The notes: generated from the sequence alone by a model not told the origin. A stretch of DNA of 64,000 nucleotides from Jiella marina (GCF_024359545.1 NZ_JAKQZG010000013.1:1-64000); one strand, 5' to 3'. Counted from the first letter of the stretch, positions 29,937 through 38,334 are shown. Numbers and translations are program-made.

Positions 29937-30716
29937 ATGCTCACGTCAATCAAGGATCGCAGCGTCGTCGTGACCGGCGGCTCGAAGGGGATCGGCCGGG
30001 GCATCGCCCGCGTCTTTGCCGCGCAAGGGGCCAAGGTGATGATTGCGGGCCGCGGCGAGGACGCCGCGAAAGCGGCCGTCGCCGAAATCCGCGACGCCGG
30101 CGGCACGGCCGAATATCATCTCTGTGACGTTTCCGACTGGGAGGCGGTGCAAGGCCTCGTCGACGCGACCGTCAAGGCCTTCGGCGGCCTCGATATCATG
30201 TGTGCCAATGCCGGCGCCTTCCCCCAGACCAAGATGGTCGACATGGACCCGAGCGAATGGGACCAGGTTCTCGCCACCAATCTCAAGAGCAGCTTTCTCT
30301 GCGTGAAGGCCTGCATTCCGGTCTTCGAGAAGGCCGGCAAGGGCCGGGTGATCCTGACTTCCTCGATCACCGGACCCGTCACCGGCTTTCCCGGATGGAC
30401 CCATTACGGCGCCTCGAAATCCGGCCAGCTCGGCTTCCTGAAAACCGCGGCGATGGAGCTCGCGCGCTATGGCGTGACGATCAACGCGGTCATGCCGGGC
30501 AATATCTACACCGAAGGGCTTCAGGATCTCGGCGAAGACTATCTCAAGACCATGGCGGCCTCGATTCCGCTGAAGCGGCTCGGCGCGGTCGAGGATATCG
30601 GCAACGCCGCCCTGTTCTTCGCCTCCGACGAGGCCGGCTACATCACCGGCCAGACGATCATCGTCGACGGCGGCCAGATCCTGCCAGAATCCGTCGAGGC
30701 GATCGAGGAAATGTAG
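29937..30716 (+). CDS. SDR-family NAD(P)-dependent oxidoreductase
   Basis: This 259-residue classical short-chain dehydrogenase has the cofactor motif TGGSKGIGRGIA, the NAG-type motif MCANAGAF, and the catalytic Ser/Tyr/Lys in TSSITGP...HYGASKSGQ. The C-terminal substrate loop is followed by DGGQILPES. It is the last gene of the rightward operon, 28 bases after the second permease, with GGGAGG before the ATG. It may oxidise or reduce the product of the phospho-lyase step; the substrate is not known. Confidence 0.9.
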   Translation: MLTSIKDRSVVVTGGSKGIGRGIARVFAAQGAKVMIAGRGEDAAKAAVAEIRDAGGTAEYHLCDVSDWEAVQGLVDATVKAFGGLDIMCANAGAFPQTKMVDMDPSEWDQVLATNLKSSFLCVKACIPVFEKAGKGRVILTSSITGPVTGFPGWTHYGASKSGQLGFLKTAAMELARYGVTINAVMPGNIYTEGLQDLGEDYLKTMAASIPLKRLGAVEDIGNAALFFASDEAGYITGQTIIVDGGQILPESVEAIEEM

Positions 30717-30930
30717 GCCGCGACAAGCCTGCGGACGTCCGCTCGTCGATCCACGCAGCGGCCGCCTCCGCCCGCACTTCCTCGCGCTGACGCGCCGGGT
30801 CGATACTCTCCGGCACGACCAGTCGAGCGCGAAATCGGGACCCCTTTGACGCGGCGGGGCGACGGAACCCGCCGCTCGCCATCGCCGTTGCCGTTTCATC
30901 GAACCATTCCAAAGAACCGAGCGAGTTTCG

Positions 30931-32505
30931 ATGAAACACGACGTCTGTGCGCTGGCCGATCTGTCGGAGACCGGTCTCCACGAAATCGAAATCGGCGAGA
31001 TGAAGATCCTCCTCGCCCGCGACGGCGACAAGGTCTATGCGACCGGCGCGAACTGCACCCACAAGGGCGCACCGCTCAAGAACGGCGCGCGGGTCGGCAA
31101 CCGGGTCATCTGCCCTTGGCACCACGCCAATTTCGATCTGGAGACCGGCGACCACATCGAGCCGCCGGGCCAGGGCTGCCTGTCGCGCTTTGCCACCGAG
31201 GTTTCGGACGGCCGCGTGATGGTGGAAGTGCCGGAAGGCGCTCAGCCACATCGGCCGGAAGTCGATCCGGCCGAGCGCAAGGCCGGCGGCGAGCGGATTT
31301 TCGCGATCGTCGGCGGCGGGGCGGCCGGCCTTGCCTGTGCGCAGGAACTGGTTCGTCGCGGATTCGACGGTCGCATCGTCATGTTCTCCGACGATGGCGA
31401 GACGCCCTATGACCGCACCGCGCTGTCGAAGACCTACATGCAGGGCAAGACGGACGACGACGACCTGCCACTGGTCGGTGCGGGCGGCCTCGACGAGATC
31501 GGGGTCGAGCGGATCACGGAAAAGGTCTCGCGCATCGACGCGGCCAACCGGACCATCCACTTTGCCGGCAAAGACGGGGTGAACGAAGGCCTCGTCTACG
31601 ACCGCTGCTTCGCAGCCCCCGGCAGCGCCTCCGGCACGCTCCCGCTCGAAAACGCCGACCTGCCGAACGTCTTCACCCTGCGTACCCATGAGGACGCAAT
31701 CCCCATCCGAAAGGCGGCGGAAGCGGCTCAGAACATCGTCATCGTCGGCTCCGGCTTCATCGGCATGGAAGTCGCGGCGGCCCTCGTCCAGCGCGGCAAG
31801 TCCGTCACCGTCGTCTCTCAGGAGACGCTGCCCTTCGCCTCGAAGTTCGGCGATGCGGTCGCCGGTCAGATCGCGGCCCAGCATCGCGAGAAGGGCGTCG
31901 ACCTGAAGACCAACAGCGCCGTATCGAAGATCGAGGAAAAGCGCGGGGCCGTCAGCGCGGTGCATCTGGCAAGCGGCGAGGAAGTGCCGGCGGACATGGT
32001 GCTGATCGCCGTCGGAGCGCGGCCGCGTCTCGACATTTTCGGCGAAGGCGTCGAAGGCGGAATCGAGGTCGGGGCCGACCTGTCGGTCGATCCGGCCCTC
32101 TATGTCGGTGGCGATGTGGCGAAGTTCCCCCTGCCGGGCCAGGGATACAGCACCCGCATCGAGCACTGGCGGGTCGCCGAACAGCATGGACGCCACGCGG
32201 CCCGCGCCATGCTCGGCGACACGACGCCCTTTTCCGGCATCCCCTTCTTCTGGTCGGCGCAATACGGCCCGATCCACTATGTCGGCCATGCGAAAGGGTT
32301 CGACGAGTGCCATATCGAAGGCGATCTCGACGCCGGCAGCTACACCGCCTTCTACATCAAGGACGACAAGGTCGTCGCGGCGCTCGGCCGGGGCAAGGCG
32401 GATGTCACCGACGAGCTTCACGCGCTGATGCTGGCCTCATCGCCGACGCCCGCCAGAAGCGACCTTGCGGCGGTCAACTGGCAGCCGGGCGCCCTGTTGG
32501 TATAA
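30931..32505 (+). CDS. Rieske-FAD pyridine nucleotide-disulfide oxidoreductase
   Basis: This 524-residue two-domain protein is like animal AIFM3. Residues ~1-105 form a Rieske [2Fe-2S] domain: CTHKGAPLKNG and CPWHHANFDLETGD supply the Cys-x-His and Cys-x2-His ligands. The rest is a FAD/NAD(P)H reductase with two Rossmann folds (AIVGGGAAGLACAQEL and NIVIVGSGFIGMEVAAAL) and a ferredoxin-reductase-like C-terminus. It should pass electrons from NAD(P)H to the Rieske cluster and on to an unknown partner. It lies between the catabolic locus and the bufferin locus, 214 bases after the SDR gene; membership in either is not shown. Confidence 0.92.
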   Translation: MKHDVCALADLSETGLHEIEIGEMKILLARDGDKVYATGANCTHKGAPLKNGARVGNRVICPWHHANFDLETGDHIEPPGQGCLSRFATEVSDGRVMVEVPEGAQPHRPEVDPAERKAGGERIFAIVGGGAAGLACAQELVRRGFDGRIVMFSDDGETPYDRTALSKTYMQGKTDDDDLPLVGAGGLDEIGVERITEKVSRIDAANRTIHFAGKDGVNEGLVYDRCFAAPGSASGTLPLENADLPNVFTLRTHEDAIPIRKAAEAAQNIVIVGSGFIGMEVAAALVQRGKSVTVVSQETLPFASKFGDAVAGQIAAQHREKGVDLKTNSAVSKIEEKRGAVSAVHLASGEEVPADMVLIAVGARPRLDIFGEGVEGGIEVGADLSVDPALYVGGDVAKFPLPGQGYSTRIEHWRVAEQHGRHAARAMLGDTTPFSGIPFFWSAQYGPIHYVGHAKGFDECHIEGDLDAGSYTAFYIKDDKVVAALGRGKADVTDELHALMLASSPTPARSDLAAVNWQPGALLV

Positions 32506-32520
32506 GCCCGGCCAACGGCC

Positions 32521-33012
32521 TCACGCGACCTGGCGGAGCCCGCCCGAACGGGCCGGCTTCTGCCAAGGCAGAAGCGCGTCGGCGGAAATCCTGCCCGCGC
32601 CATAGACCATGAGCGCCAACGCCATTGCGGCCCAGGGCAGATGGAAATTCGCCCAGCCGCCGGGCACCGTGATCTGGATCACCGCCGTCATGATCAGGAT
32701 GCCGAAGGCCGCGAAGCGCGTCCCGAGCCCGAGGACGAGGAGAATCGGCAGCACGATCTCGGCGATGCCGGCCAGCGTCGCGGAGACGAGCGGGAACGGA
32801 TAGGCATATTGCGCGCCGAGAATATGCAGCTTGAATTCCTGCTGGAACAGGTATTTCGCGCCGGTCGAGAGCTGCAGGAAGCCCTCCCATTTCGTCAGGC
32901 CGGATTTGAAGAACGGCACGGCCAAGGCGATGCGCAGGGCCAGGAGCGGCAGCGACGCTGGAATGGCGGCGAGCACGGTTTCGGCTCGTTTCAGAGCTTC
33001 AAGCATCGTCAT
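32521..33012 (-). CDS. bufD: DoxX-family membrane protein, bufferin cluster (BufD-like)
   Basis: This 163-residue membrane protein has four hydrophobic segments and the DoxX signature ALAVPFFKSGLTKWEGF. Its first 14 bases overlap the end of the DUF2063 gene, so it is the last gene of the bufferin operon. In the Caulobacter bufferin operon a DoxX protein holds the same position, as I recall. A role in redox or metal handling of the modified peptide at the membrane is inferred. It converges with the Rieske-FAD gene. Confidence 0.85.
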   Translation of the reverse strand: MTMLEALKRAETVLAAIPASLPLLALRIALAVPFFKSGLTKWEGFLQLSTGAKYLFQQEFKLHILGAQYAYPFPLVSATLAGIAEIVLPILLVLGLGTRFAAFGILIMTAVIQITVPGGWANFHLPWAAMALALMVYGAGRISADALLPWQKPARSGGLRQVA

Positions 33013-33772
33013 TCTCCTTGATGATGGGGGCGTCGTCGGAAAAGGCGCCGAGACGGATTAGCGCCGTCAGCGCGCGGCCGAAGTCGAAAGTCGGCTCGTC
33101 AGCTGCGGCCATTGCGGCCTCGCCCAGAGGTGCGCCGTTCAAAAGCGCAGCCGCGAAGGCGACATCCCAAGCAGGCAGAACGGTGAGTTCGCAGCGTATG
33201 TCCGGCCGTGTGATCAGGACGGCTTCCGCGACCCAGTGTTCCACCGGCCGAACCGGCTCCGCCTGATGGTTGGCGAAGATCGTGCCGATCGGGAAGGCAG
33301 ACGAGACGAGCCGGGCCGCCGGATGCGGCGTCAGCCGCGCGGTGCCGAGCCTCTCGGGCGGGACCGCGGCGAGCGCATCCATGGTCAGAAGGCCGGCGTC
33401 CCGCGAATGAAACGCCGAAGCCATGGCATCTTCGAGACGCGCGATATCCGACAGATAGGGAACGCTCCGGGCCGGCTCGAAGCCGGCCACGAAGGCCGGA
33501 AAGCCGCTGCCATAGGTGAGAAGCACCGGCGATGTCGGGCGTTCGACGTCGACATAGGCTCGCGCCATGCCGCGAAAGAAATCCTCGCCCACGAGCCGCA
33601 TCACCAGCGGGTAGCGCCGCTCCAGCGCGCGGGTCAGGCCGACGCCGACATTGTTGCGATAGACCGCGAAGCGCCGGGCATCGAGCCGGCCGCAGCGTGT
33701 GGAAAGCCCCTCCGGCATGACCGCTTCGCGCGCCAGGAGATAGGTCGAGAACATGGCGCCGACCTCCGTCAT
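32999..33772 (-). CDS. bufC: DUF2063 partner protein of the iron enzyme (BufC-like)
   Basis: This 257-residue protein has an N-terminal DUF2063 domain (RFAVYRNNVGVGLTRALERR and VMRLVGEDFFRGMARAYV). In RiPP clusters, DUF2063 proteins pair with DUF692 enzymes and are thought to bring the precursor peptide to them. It overlaps bufB by four bases and bufD by 14. The partner role is family knowledge; the sequence shows only the domain and the operon. Confidence 0.85.
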   Translation of the reverse strand: MTEVGAMFSTYLLAREAVMPEGLSTRCGRLDARRFAVYRNNVGVGLTRALERRYPLVMRLVGEDFFRGMARAYVDVERPTSPVLLTYGSGFPAFVAGFEPARSVPYLSDIARLEDAMASAFHSRDAGLLTMDALAAVPPERLGTARLTPHPAARLVSSAFPIGTIFANHQAEPVRPVEHWVAEAVLITRPDIRCELTVLPAWDVAFAAALLNGAPLGEAAMAAADEPTFDFGRALTALIRLGAFSDDAPIIKENDDA

Positions 33773-34638
33773 GCGGCGGACCGGCTGATAGCCGCCTCCG
33801 AAGACGCTAGGCGAGCCCGGGCAAGCGCCGCCTCGACCTTTTTGGCCTCTGCATAAAGCGCCGGGAATTCAGGGACGTCATTGTCCCATTCGACGAGGGT
33901 CGGGAGCGGTCCGGCCCTGTCGAGCATGTGGGAATAGAGCGCGAAGACGTCGGGCAGGACCGGCGAGGCGTGGGCATCGATCAGAAGCCGCTCGCCCGCC
34001 TCGTCTTCGGTCTCGTCATAGCCCGCGAGATGGATCTCGCCGACCTTCTCCATCGGAAAGCGGTCGATATAGGCGAAGGGATCGAGCCGGTGATTGACCG
34101 CCGAAACCATGACGTTGTTGACGTCCAGCAGCAAGCCGCAGCCGGTCCGATCGCTGATTGCGGCGAGGAAGTCGATCTCTTCGATCGTCGATTCCGCGAA
34201 GATCAGATAGGTGGAGGGGTTTTCGAGCAGCATGCGCGTGCCCACCGCCTCCTGCGTCTCGGCGACGTGCCGCGCGACGCGGTCGAGGGTTTCCGGCGTA
34301 TAGGGCAACGGAAGAAGATCGTTGAAGAACTCGCTGTCATGGGTCGACCAGGCGAGATGTTCCGAAAAGCTCGCCGGGCGGTAGCGCTCGATCAGATGTC
34401 TGAGGCGCTTCAGATGATCGCGGTCGAGATCGCCCTCTCCGCCGATCGACAGGCCAACGCCGTGCAGCGAAAGCGGATAGGGCTCGGCGATCGCGGCAAG
34501 CTGGCGATGCGGCAGACCGCCCTCGCCCATGTAGTTTTCCGCATGAACCTCGAAAAAGCCGAGGGCCGGCCGTGTCTTCAAGATCGTATCGACGTGGTCG
34601 GGCTTGAGGCCGAGGCCGGCGGCGACGGGCAGTGCCAT
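33769..34638 (-). CDS. bufB: DUF692 multinuclear non-heme iron enzyme (BufB-like)
   Basis: This 289-residue TIM-barrel protein is of the MNIO family (MbnB, BufB), which uses two or three iron atoms and oxygen to modify cysteines of a peptide. The ligand-bearing segments are present: FFEVHAENY, LSLHGVGLS, FSEHLAW, LLENPSTY, LLDVNNVMVSAVNH, GEIHLAGY and LIDAHASPV. AGGGAGG is six bases before the ATG at 34638, better spaced than the ATG two codons earlier, which abuts it. It lies 82 bases after bufA with a strong hairpin between. Predicted substrate is BufA, on its central cysteines. Confidence 0.92.
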   Translation of the reverse strand: MALPVAAGLGLKPDHVDTILKTRPALGFFEVHAENYMGEGGLPHRQLAAIAEPYPLSLHGVGLSIGGEGDLDRDHLKRLRHLIERYRPASFSEHLAWSTHDSEFFNDLLPLPYTPETLDRVARHVAETQEAVGTRMLLENPSTYLIFAESTIEEIDFLAAISDRTGCGLLLDVNNVMVSAVNHRLDPFAYIDRFPMEKVGEIHLAGYDETEDEAGERLLIDAHASPVLPDVFALYSHMLDRAGPLPTLVEWDNDVPEFPALYAEAKKVEAALARARLASSEAAISRSAA

Positions 34639-34671
34639 GGTCATCCTCCCTGCGTGTCTTTCCGGATGGCA

Positions 34672-34695
34672 TGGCCCGGCGGGTTCGCCGGGCCA
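34672..34695 (-). promoter_or_regulatory. Hairpin between bufA and bufB
   Basis: TGGCCCGGCG and CGCCGGGCCA form a perfect 10-bp stem with a four-base loop, 25 bases past the bufA stop. No T-tract follows. It probably protects the bufA message or limits read-through, so that precursor peptide is made in excess of enzyme. Confidence 0.65.
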
Positions 34696-34720
34696 CATTG
34701 TGCTTGGAGCGGCCGACGGC

Positions 34721-35014
34721 TCAGCTCGGCAGATCGCGTTCCAGGGGCTCCAGCGAGCCCATGCGATCACCCGGGACTTCCATCGTCTCGCAGGTGCCGG
34801 CCGGAACGGCCTTCCAGGCATTGCCCTGATAGTCGACGGAGGAGGTGCCGGCGCAGGTCGTGCCCTCGCCTGCGGCGCAGTCGTTCTGTCCGGCCAGTGC
34901 CACGCCGTAGCACTTGACCGTCCCCTCCTCCGCGGCGGATGCCGGGACAGCGGAGGTGGCAAGGGCAGCGGCCAGCGAGCCGGCGAGCGCGAGGTGGAAT
35001 GAGCGGCGATCCAT
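34721..35014 (-). CDS. bufA: Bufferin-type RiPP precursor, DUF2282 (BufA1-like)
   Basis: This 97-residue exported protein has a Sec signal peptide ([17 protein letters not shown], cleavage near PASAA). The mature part has four cysteines at 35, 46, 54 and 75 in the DUF2282 spacing: [16 protein letters not shown], then TTCAG and GTCETM. In the Caulobacter prototype the two central cysteines become copper-binding heterocycles and the outer two form a disulfide (recalled from literature). CAGGGAG lies nine bases before the ATG. The last ~20 residues are charged and not part of the conserved core. Confidence 0.92.
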   Translation of the reverse strand: MDRRSFHLALAGSLAAALATSAVPASAAEEGTVKCYGVALAGQNDCAAGEGTTCAGTSSVDYQGNAWKAVPAGTCETMEVPGDRMGSLEPLERDLPS

Positions 35015-35074
35015 GATTTGGTCTCCCTGAGGATTGCACGTTGACGAGGCATGTCATCGGCCTCGTCTTGCCGC

Positions 35075-35100
35075 TTCGCCGGCCGCCGCAATGGCGTTAC
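35075..35100 (-). promoter_or_regulatory. Candidate SigF promoter of the buf operon
   Basis: On the minus strand the sequence is GTAACG, 16 bases, then CGAA, ending about 61 bases before the bufA start. The consensus I recall for Caulobacter SigF is GTAACC-N16-CGAA, so only one base differs and the spacing is exact. It sits between bufA and the divergent sigma factor gene. Confidence 0.7.
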
Positions 35101-35277
35101 GCAGCGTCGGGACCTCTCACGACCATGTGATTGGGCAGCGACGGATCCCATGGGAAAAGAGGGCATGGTCCGGCTCGCCCCGGCCGCTTGCCCCAATCGC
35201 TTGCCACGGGGCCGTGCCGAGGTGAAAATCCTTGGCGGGACTGAAACAAATCCTTGGACCGATCCGAAAGACGAGAC

Positions 35278-35832
35278 ATGCCGCCTGCTTCATCGTCCAA
35301 GCTCCAGGCGCTCGACGATCTGCTCTTGGCCGCCAATGCCGGCGACGAAAAGGCTTATCGCGCGTTCCTGGTCGAGGTTTCGGTGATCGTCAGGCGCTTC
35401 GCCACCCGGCGAATGCCCCGACAATCGGCCGGGTTCGACGTCGAGGATCTGGTGCAGGAGATACTTCTGGCGGTGCACAACAAGCGCCACACCTGGCGGG
35501 CGGGAGAACCCGTCGCGCCCTGGCTGTTCGCGATCGCGCGCTACAAGGCGATCGACGCCTATCGGCGGCGCGGCCGACGGATCGAGGTGGATATCGCCGA
35601 TTTCAGCGATGTCATCGAGGATCCGGACGCCGTTCCCTCCGCGGTCGGCCACGACGTGTCGCGCGCGCTCGATTCGCTCGGCGGACGCCAGCGGGCGGTC
35701 GTCTCGGCGCTGTCGGTGGAAGGCAAGTCGATCGGCGAGACGGCGAAGAAGCTCGACATGAGCGAAGGCGCGGTCCGGGTGGCGTTTCATCGGGGCCTGG
35801 CGGCCATCGCCAAGAAATTCGGACGAGACTGA
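35278..35832 (+). CDS. sigF: ECF-type RNA polymerase sigma factor, SigF-like
   Basis: This 184-residue sigma-70 family protein of the ECF type has only regions 2 and 4. Region 2 reads DVEDLVQEILLAVHNKRHTW with PWLFAIARYKAIDAYRR; region 4 ends with ALSVEGKSIGETAKKLDMSEGAVRVAFHRGL. The gene pair with a DUF1109 membrane protein (next gene, two bases away) and the divergent bufferin operon point to the SigF group, which answers to metal and oxidative stress in Caulobacter. The ATG at 35278 is used; an in-frame TTG 24 bases upstream is possible. Confidence 0.87.
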   Translation: MPPASSSKLQALDDLLLAANAGDEKAYRAFLVEVSVIVRRFATRRMPRQSAGFDVEDLVQEILLAVHNKRHTWRAGEPVAPWLFAIARYKAIDAYRRRGRRIEVDIADFSDVIEDPDAVPSAVGHDVSRALDSLGGRQRAVVSALSVEGKSIGETAKKLDMSEGAVRVAFHRGLAAIAKKFGRD

Positions 35833-35834
35833 CA

Positions 35835-36473
35835 ATGCAGACGCGTGAGTTGATCGAGGATCTGGTGGCAGGCGCCGGGCGGCAGGACCAGGGGTTCGTG
35901 CCGCCCTTCTGGGCCGTGGCGTGCCTGGCGCCGCTTCTCGCCGCCGCCGTCTTCTGGCCGGCGCTCGGACCGCGGCCGGACTTCGCGGCCGCCCTTCAGA
36001 CCGTGCGCTTCGACCTGAAGTTCGTGCAGGCGGGACTGCTCGCGGTGACCGCCTTCGCGACGCTGGTGGCACTGGCGCGGCCAGCCCAGCCATGGCGCCA
36101 TCGCGCCCTCACGATCCTTCTGCCGGCCCTGGTGCTGGCGTCCGCCGTCCTAATGGAACTGGCGCTCGTGCCACCGGAACTCTGGGCCACCCGCGCGGCC
36201 GGGTCCAACGCGCTGATCTGCCTGACGGCGATCCCATCGATCGGCGCTCCGGTGCTTGCCCTGTTTCTCTTCGCCCTCCGCCGCCAGGCGCCAACGCGGC
36301 CGATGCTTTCCGGCTCCGTCGCCGGCCTGGGCGCGGCGGGGACCGCGGCGGTCTTCTACGCCGCCCACTGCACCGACGATTCACCGCTTTTCGTGGCGCT
36401 CTGGTATCCGCTGGCCTCCCTGATCCTCGTGGCCGCCGGCGCCTTGATCGGAAGCCGGGTCTTGCGCTGGTAA
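35835..36473 (+). CDS. nrsF: Membrane anti-sigma factor NrsF, DUF1109
   Basis: This 212-residue protein has six predicted transmembrane segments and matches DUF1109. Two cysteines stand at 129 (SNALICLTAIPSIG) and 179 (FYAAHCTDDSPLF). The Caulobacter homologue NrsF holds SigF inactive and senses stress through two conserved cysteines near positions 131 and 181 (recalled). The short N-terminal cytosolic tail (TRELIEDLVAG) would contact the sigma factor. It starts two bases after the sigF stop. Confidence 0.88.
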   Translation: MQTRELIEDLVAGAGRQDQGFVPPFWAVACLAPLLAAAVFWPALGPRPDFAAALQTVRFDLKFVQAGLLAVTAFATLVALARPAQPWRHRALTILLPALVLASAVLMELALVPPELWATRAAGSNALICLTAIPSIGAPVLALFLFALRRQAPTRPMLSGSVAGLGAAGTAAVFYAAHCTDDSPLFVALWYPLASLILVAAGALIGSRVLRW

Positions 36474-36729
36474 GGGCCGTCGTCAGCGCATTGCTTGTCC
36501 TCGCTAGCCCGGGGCCGGCGAGGCTCCGAGGAAGCGGCAAGGCACTGATGTGTGCGGGTTCCTGCATCCATCTCCGGAGTGAGTCGCAGTGCAGGAATCG
36601 GCGCGGAGCAGCGTTTTCCTCTTTGCGCCAAGGTGTTGCCCGGTCTTCAAACTTTCAAACACCCGCAAAGCGCCTGACATGGAATCTCTCGAATGTGCCC
36701 GCGTCCAGGAACATTCGAAAGGTTCGAAC

Positions 36730-38310
36730 ATGGCCGCCCGAAATCGTTACAGCCAACTCTCCCTTTCCCGCCGCCGCTTCATGGTCGGCACCGGCGCGGC
36801 TGCGCTGACCGCCGCCTCCGGCCTTGCCATGCCGGCGATCAGCCGCGCCCAGAGCCGTCCGCAATTCACCCACGGCGTCCAGTCCGGCGATGTGGATGCC
36901 TCGTCCGGCATGGCCTGGGTCCGCGCCGACCGTCCGGCTCGCGTCGATTTCGAATGGGCGACGACGGAGAGCTTCCAGAACGCGAAGCGCCTCCACAGCC
37001 TCGACGCGACGCCGAACCGCGATCTGGCGGTCAAACGCCTGCTCGCCGACCTGCCTTCCGATCAGGAGATCTTTTGGCGGGCGACCGCGACGGACCTCAC
37101 CGATTCTAACGCCGTTTCCGAGCCGATCATCGGTCGCTTTCGCACCGCCCCGACCTCCAAGCGCTCGATCAAGTTCGCCTGGTCGGGCGACACGGCCGGC
37201 CAGGGCTGGGGCATCGACGAGGACAAGGGCGGCATGAAGACCTACACCACCATGGCGGGTCACGACCTCGACTTCTTCATCCACTCCGGCGACACGATCT
37301 ATGCCGACGGCCCCCTGAAGGAGGAAGTCGAACTCGAGAGCGGCGGAACCTGGAAGAACATCGTCATTCCGGAAAAGGAAAAGGTGGCCGAGACGCTGGA
37401 CGAATATCGTGGCCAGTGGAAATACAACATGATGGACGAGAACCTGCAGGCGTTCAACGCGCAGGTTCCGACCTTCTTCCAGTGGGACGACCACGAGGTC
37501 GTCAACAACTGGTCGAGCAGCAAGGATCTGTCCGAGGACGACCGCTATTCGGTGAAGAACGTCATGCTTCTCGCCGCCCGTGCCGGTCAGGCGTTCCACG
37601 AGATGACGCCGATCCGCTACATGCCGGAGGAGCCGGGCCGGGTTTACCGCACGATCCATTACGGCCCGCTGCTCGACGTCTTCTTCCTTGATCTGCGCTC
37701 CTATCGCGGCGCGAACAGCGACAACACTCAAGAGCAGGCCTCCGACGCAACGGCCATGATGGGCGCCCAACAGATCGCCTGGCTGAAGCGCGAACTGACC
37801 AATTCCAACGCCACCTGGAAGGTGATCGCCTGCGACATGCCGATCGGGCTTCTGGTTCCCGATGGCGATCGCTGGGAGGCCGTGGCCAATGGCGATGACA
37901 GCGACCCCAAGGGCCGAGAAATGGAATTCGCCGAAATCCTGCGCTTCATCAAGGCGGCGGGGATCACCAATACCGTGTGGCTGACGGCGGACGTCCACTA
38001 CACCGCCGCCCATCACTACAGCCCGGACCGCGCCGCATTCCAGGATTTCGAGCCCTTCTGGGAGTTCGTCTCCGGCCCGATCCACGCCGGCACCTTCGGC
38101 CCCAACAAGCTCGACATGACCTTCGGCCCGGAAGTGCGCTACGTGAAGGCGCCGGAGGAAGGCCAGGTCAACCTGCCGCCGTCGATGGGCCTGCAGTTCT
38201 TCGGCCTGGTCGAGATCGACGGGGACACCGAGGCGATGACCGTCCGCCTCATGGACGTAGCCGACACCGAACTCTGGTCGACCACGCTGGAGCCGGTCCG
38301 TCAGGGCTGA
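36730..38310 (+). CDS. phoD: Alkaline phosphatase D, Tat-exported
   Basis: This 526-residue secreted metallo-phosphoesterase cleaves phosphomonoesters or diesters outside the cytoplasm. A clear twin-arginine signal, LSRRRFMVGTGAAALT, ends near ISRAQS. The PhoD N-terminal domain (FTHGVQSGDVDASSGMAWVRAD) and the catalytic domain with FIHSGDTIYADG, QWDDHEVVNNW and LTADVHYTAAHHYSP follow; these carry the Fe/Ca ligands. ATG 36730 is chosen because the signal peptide begins there. A hairpin follows the stop. No Pho box was recognised upstream. Confidence 0.93.
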   Translation: MAARNRYSQLSLSRRRFMVGTGAAALTAASGLAMPAISRAQSRPQFTHGVQSGDVDASSGMAWVRADRPARVDFEWATTESFQNAKRLHSLDATPNRDLAVKRLLADLPSDQEIFWRATATDLTDSNAVSEPIIGRFRTAPTSKRSIKFAWSGDTAGQGWGIDEDKGGMKTYTTMAGHDLDFFIHSGDTIYADGPLKEEVELESGGTWKNIVIPEKEKVAETLDEYRGQWKYNMMDENLQAFNAQVPTFFQWDDHEVVNNWSSSKDLSEDDRYSVKNVMLLAARAGQAFHEMTPIRYMPEEPGRVYRTIHYGPLLDVFFLDLRSYRGANSDNTQEQASDATAMMGAQQIAWLKRELTNSNATWKVIACDMPIGLLVPDGDRWEAVANGDDSDPKGREMEFAEILRFIKAAGITNTVWLTADVHYTAAHHYSPDRAAFQDFEPFWEFVSGPIHAGTFGPNKLDMTFGPEVRYVKAPEEGQVNLPPSMGLQFFGLVEIDGDTEAMTVRLMDVADTELWSTTLEPVRQG

Positions 38311-38334
38311 TCCGGCAAGCCATCGAGAACGATC

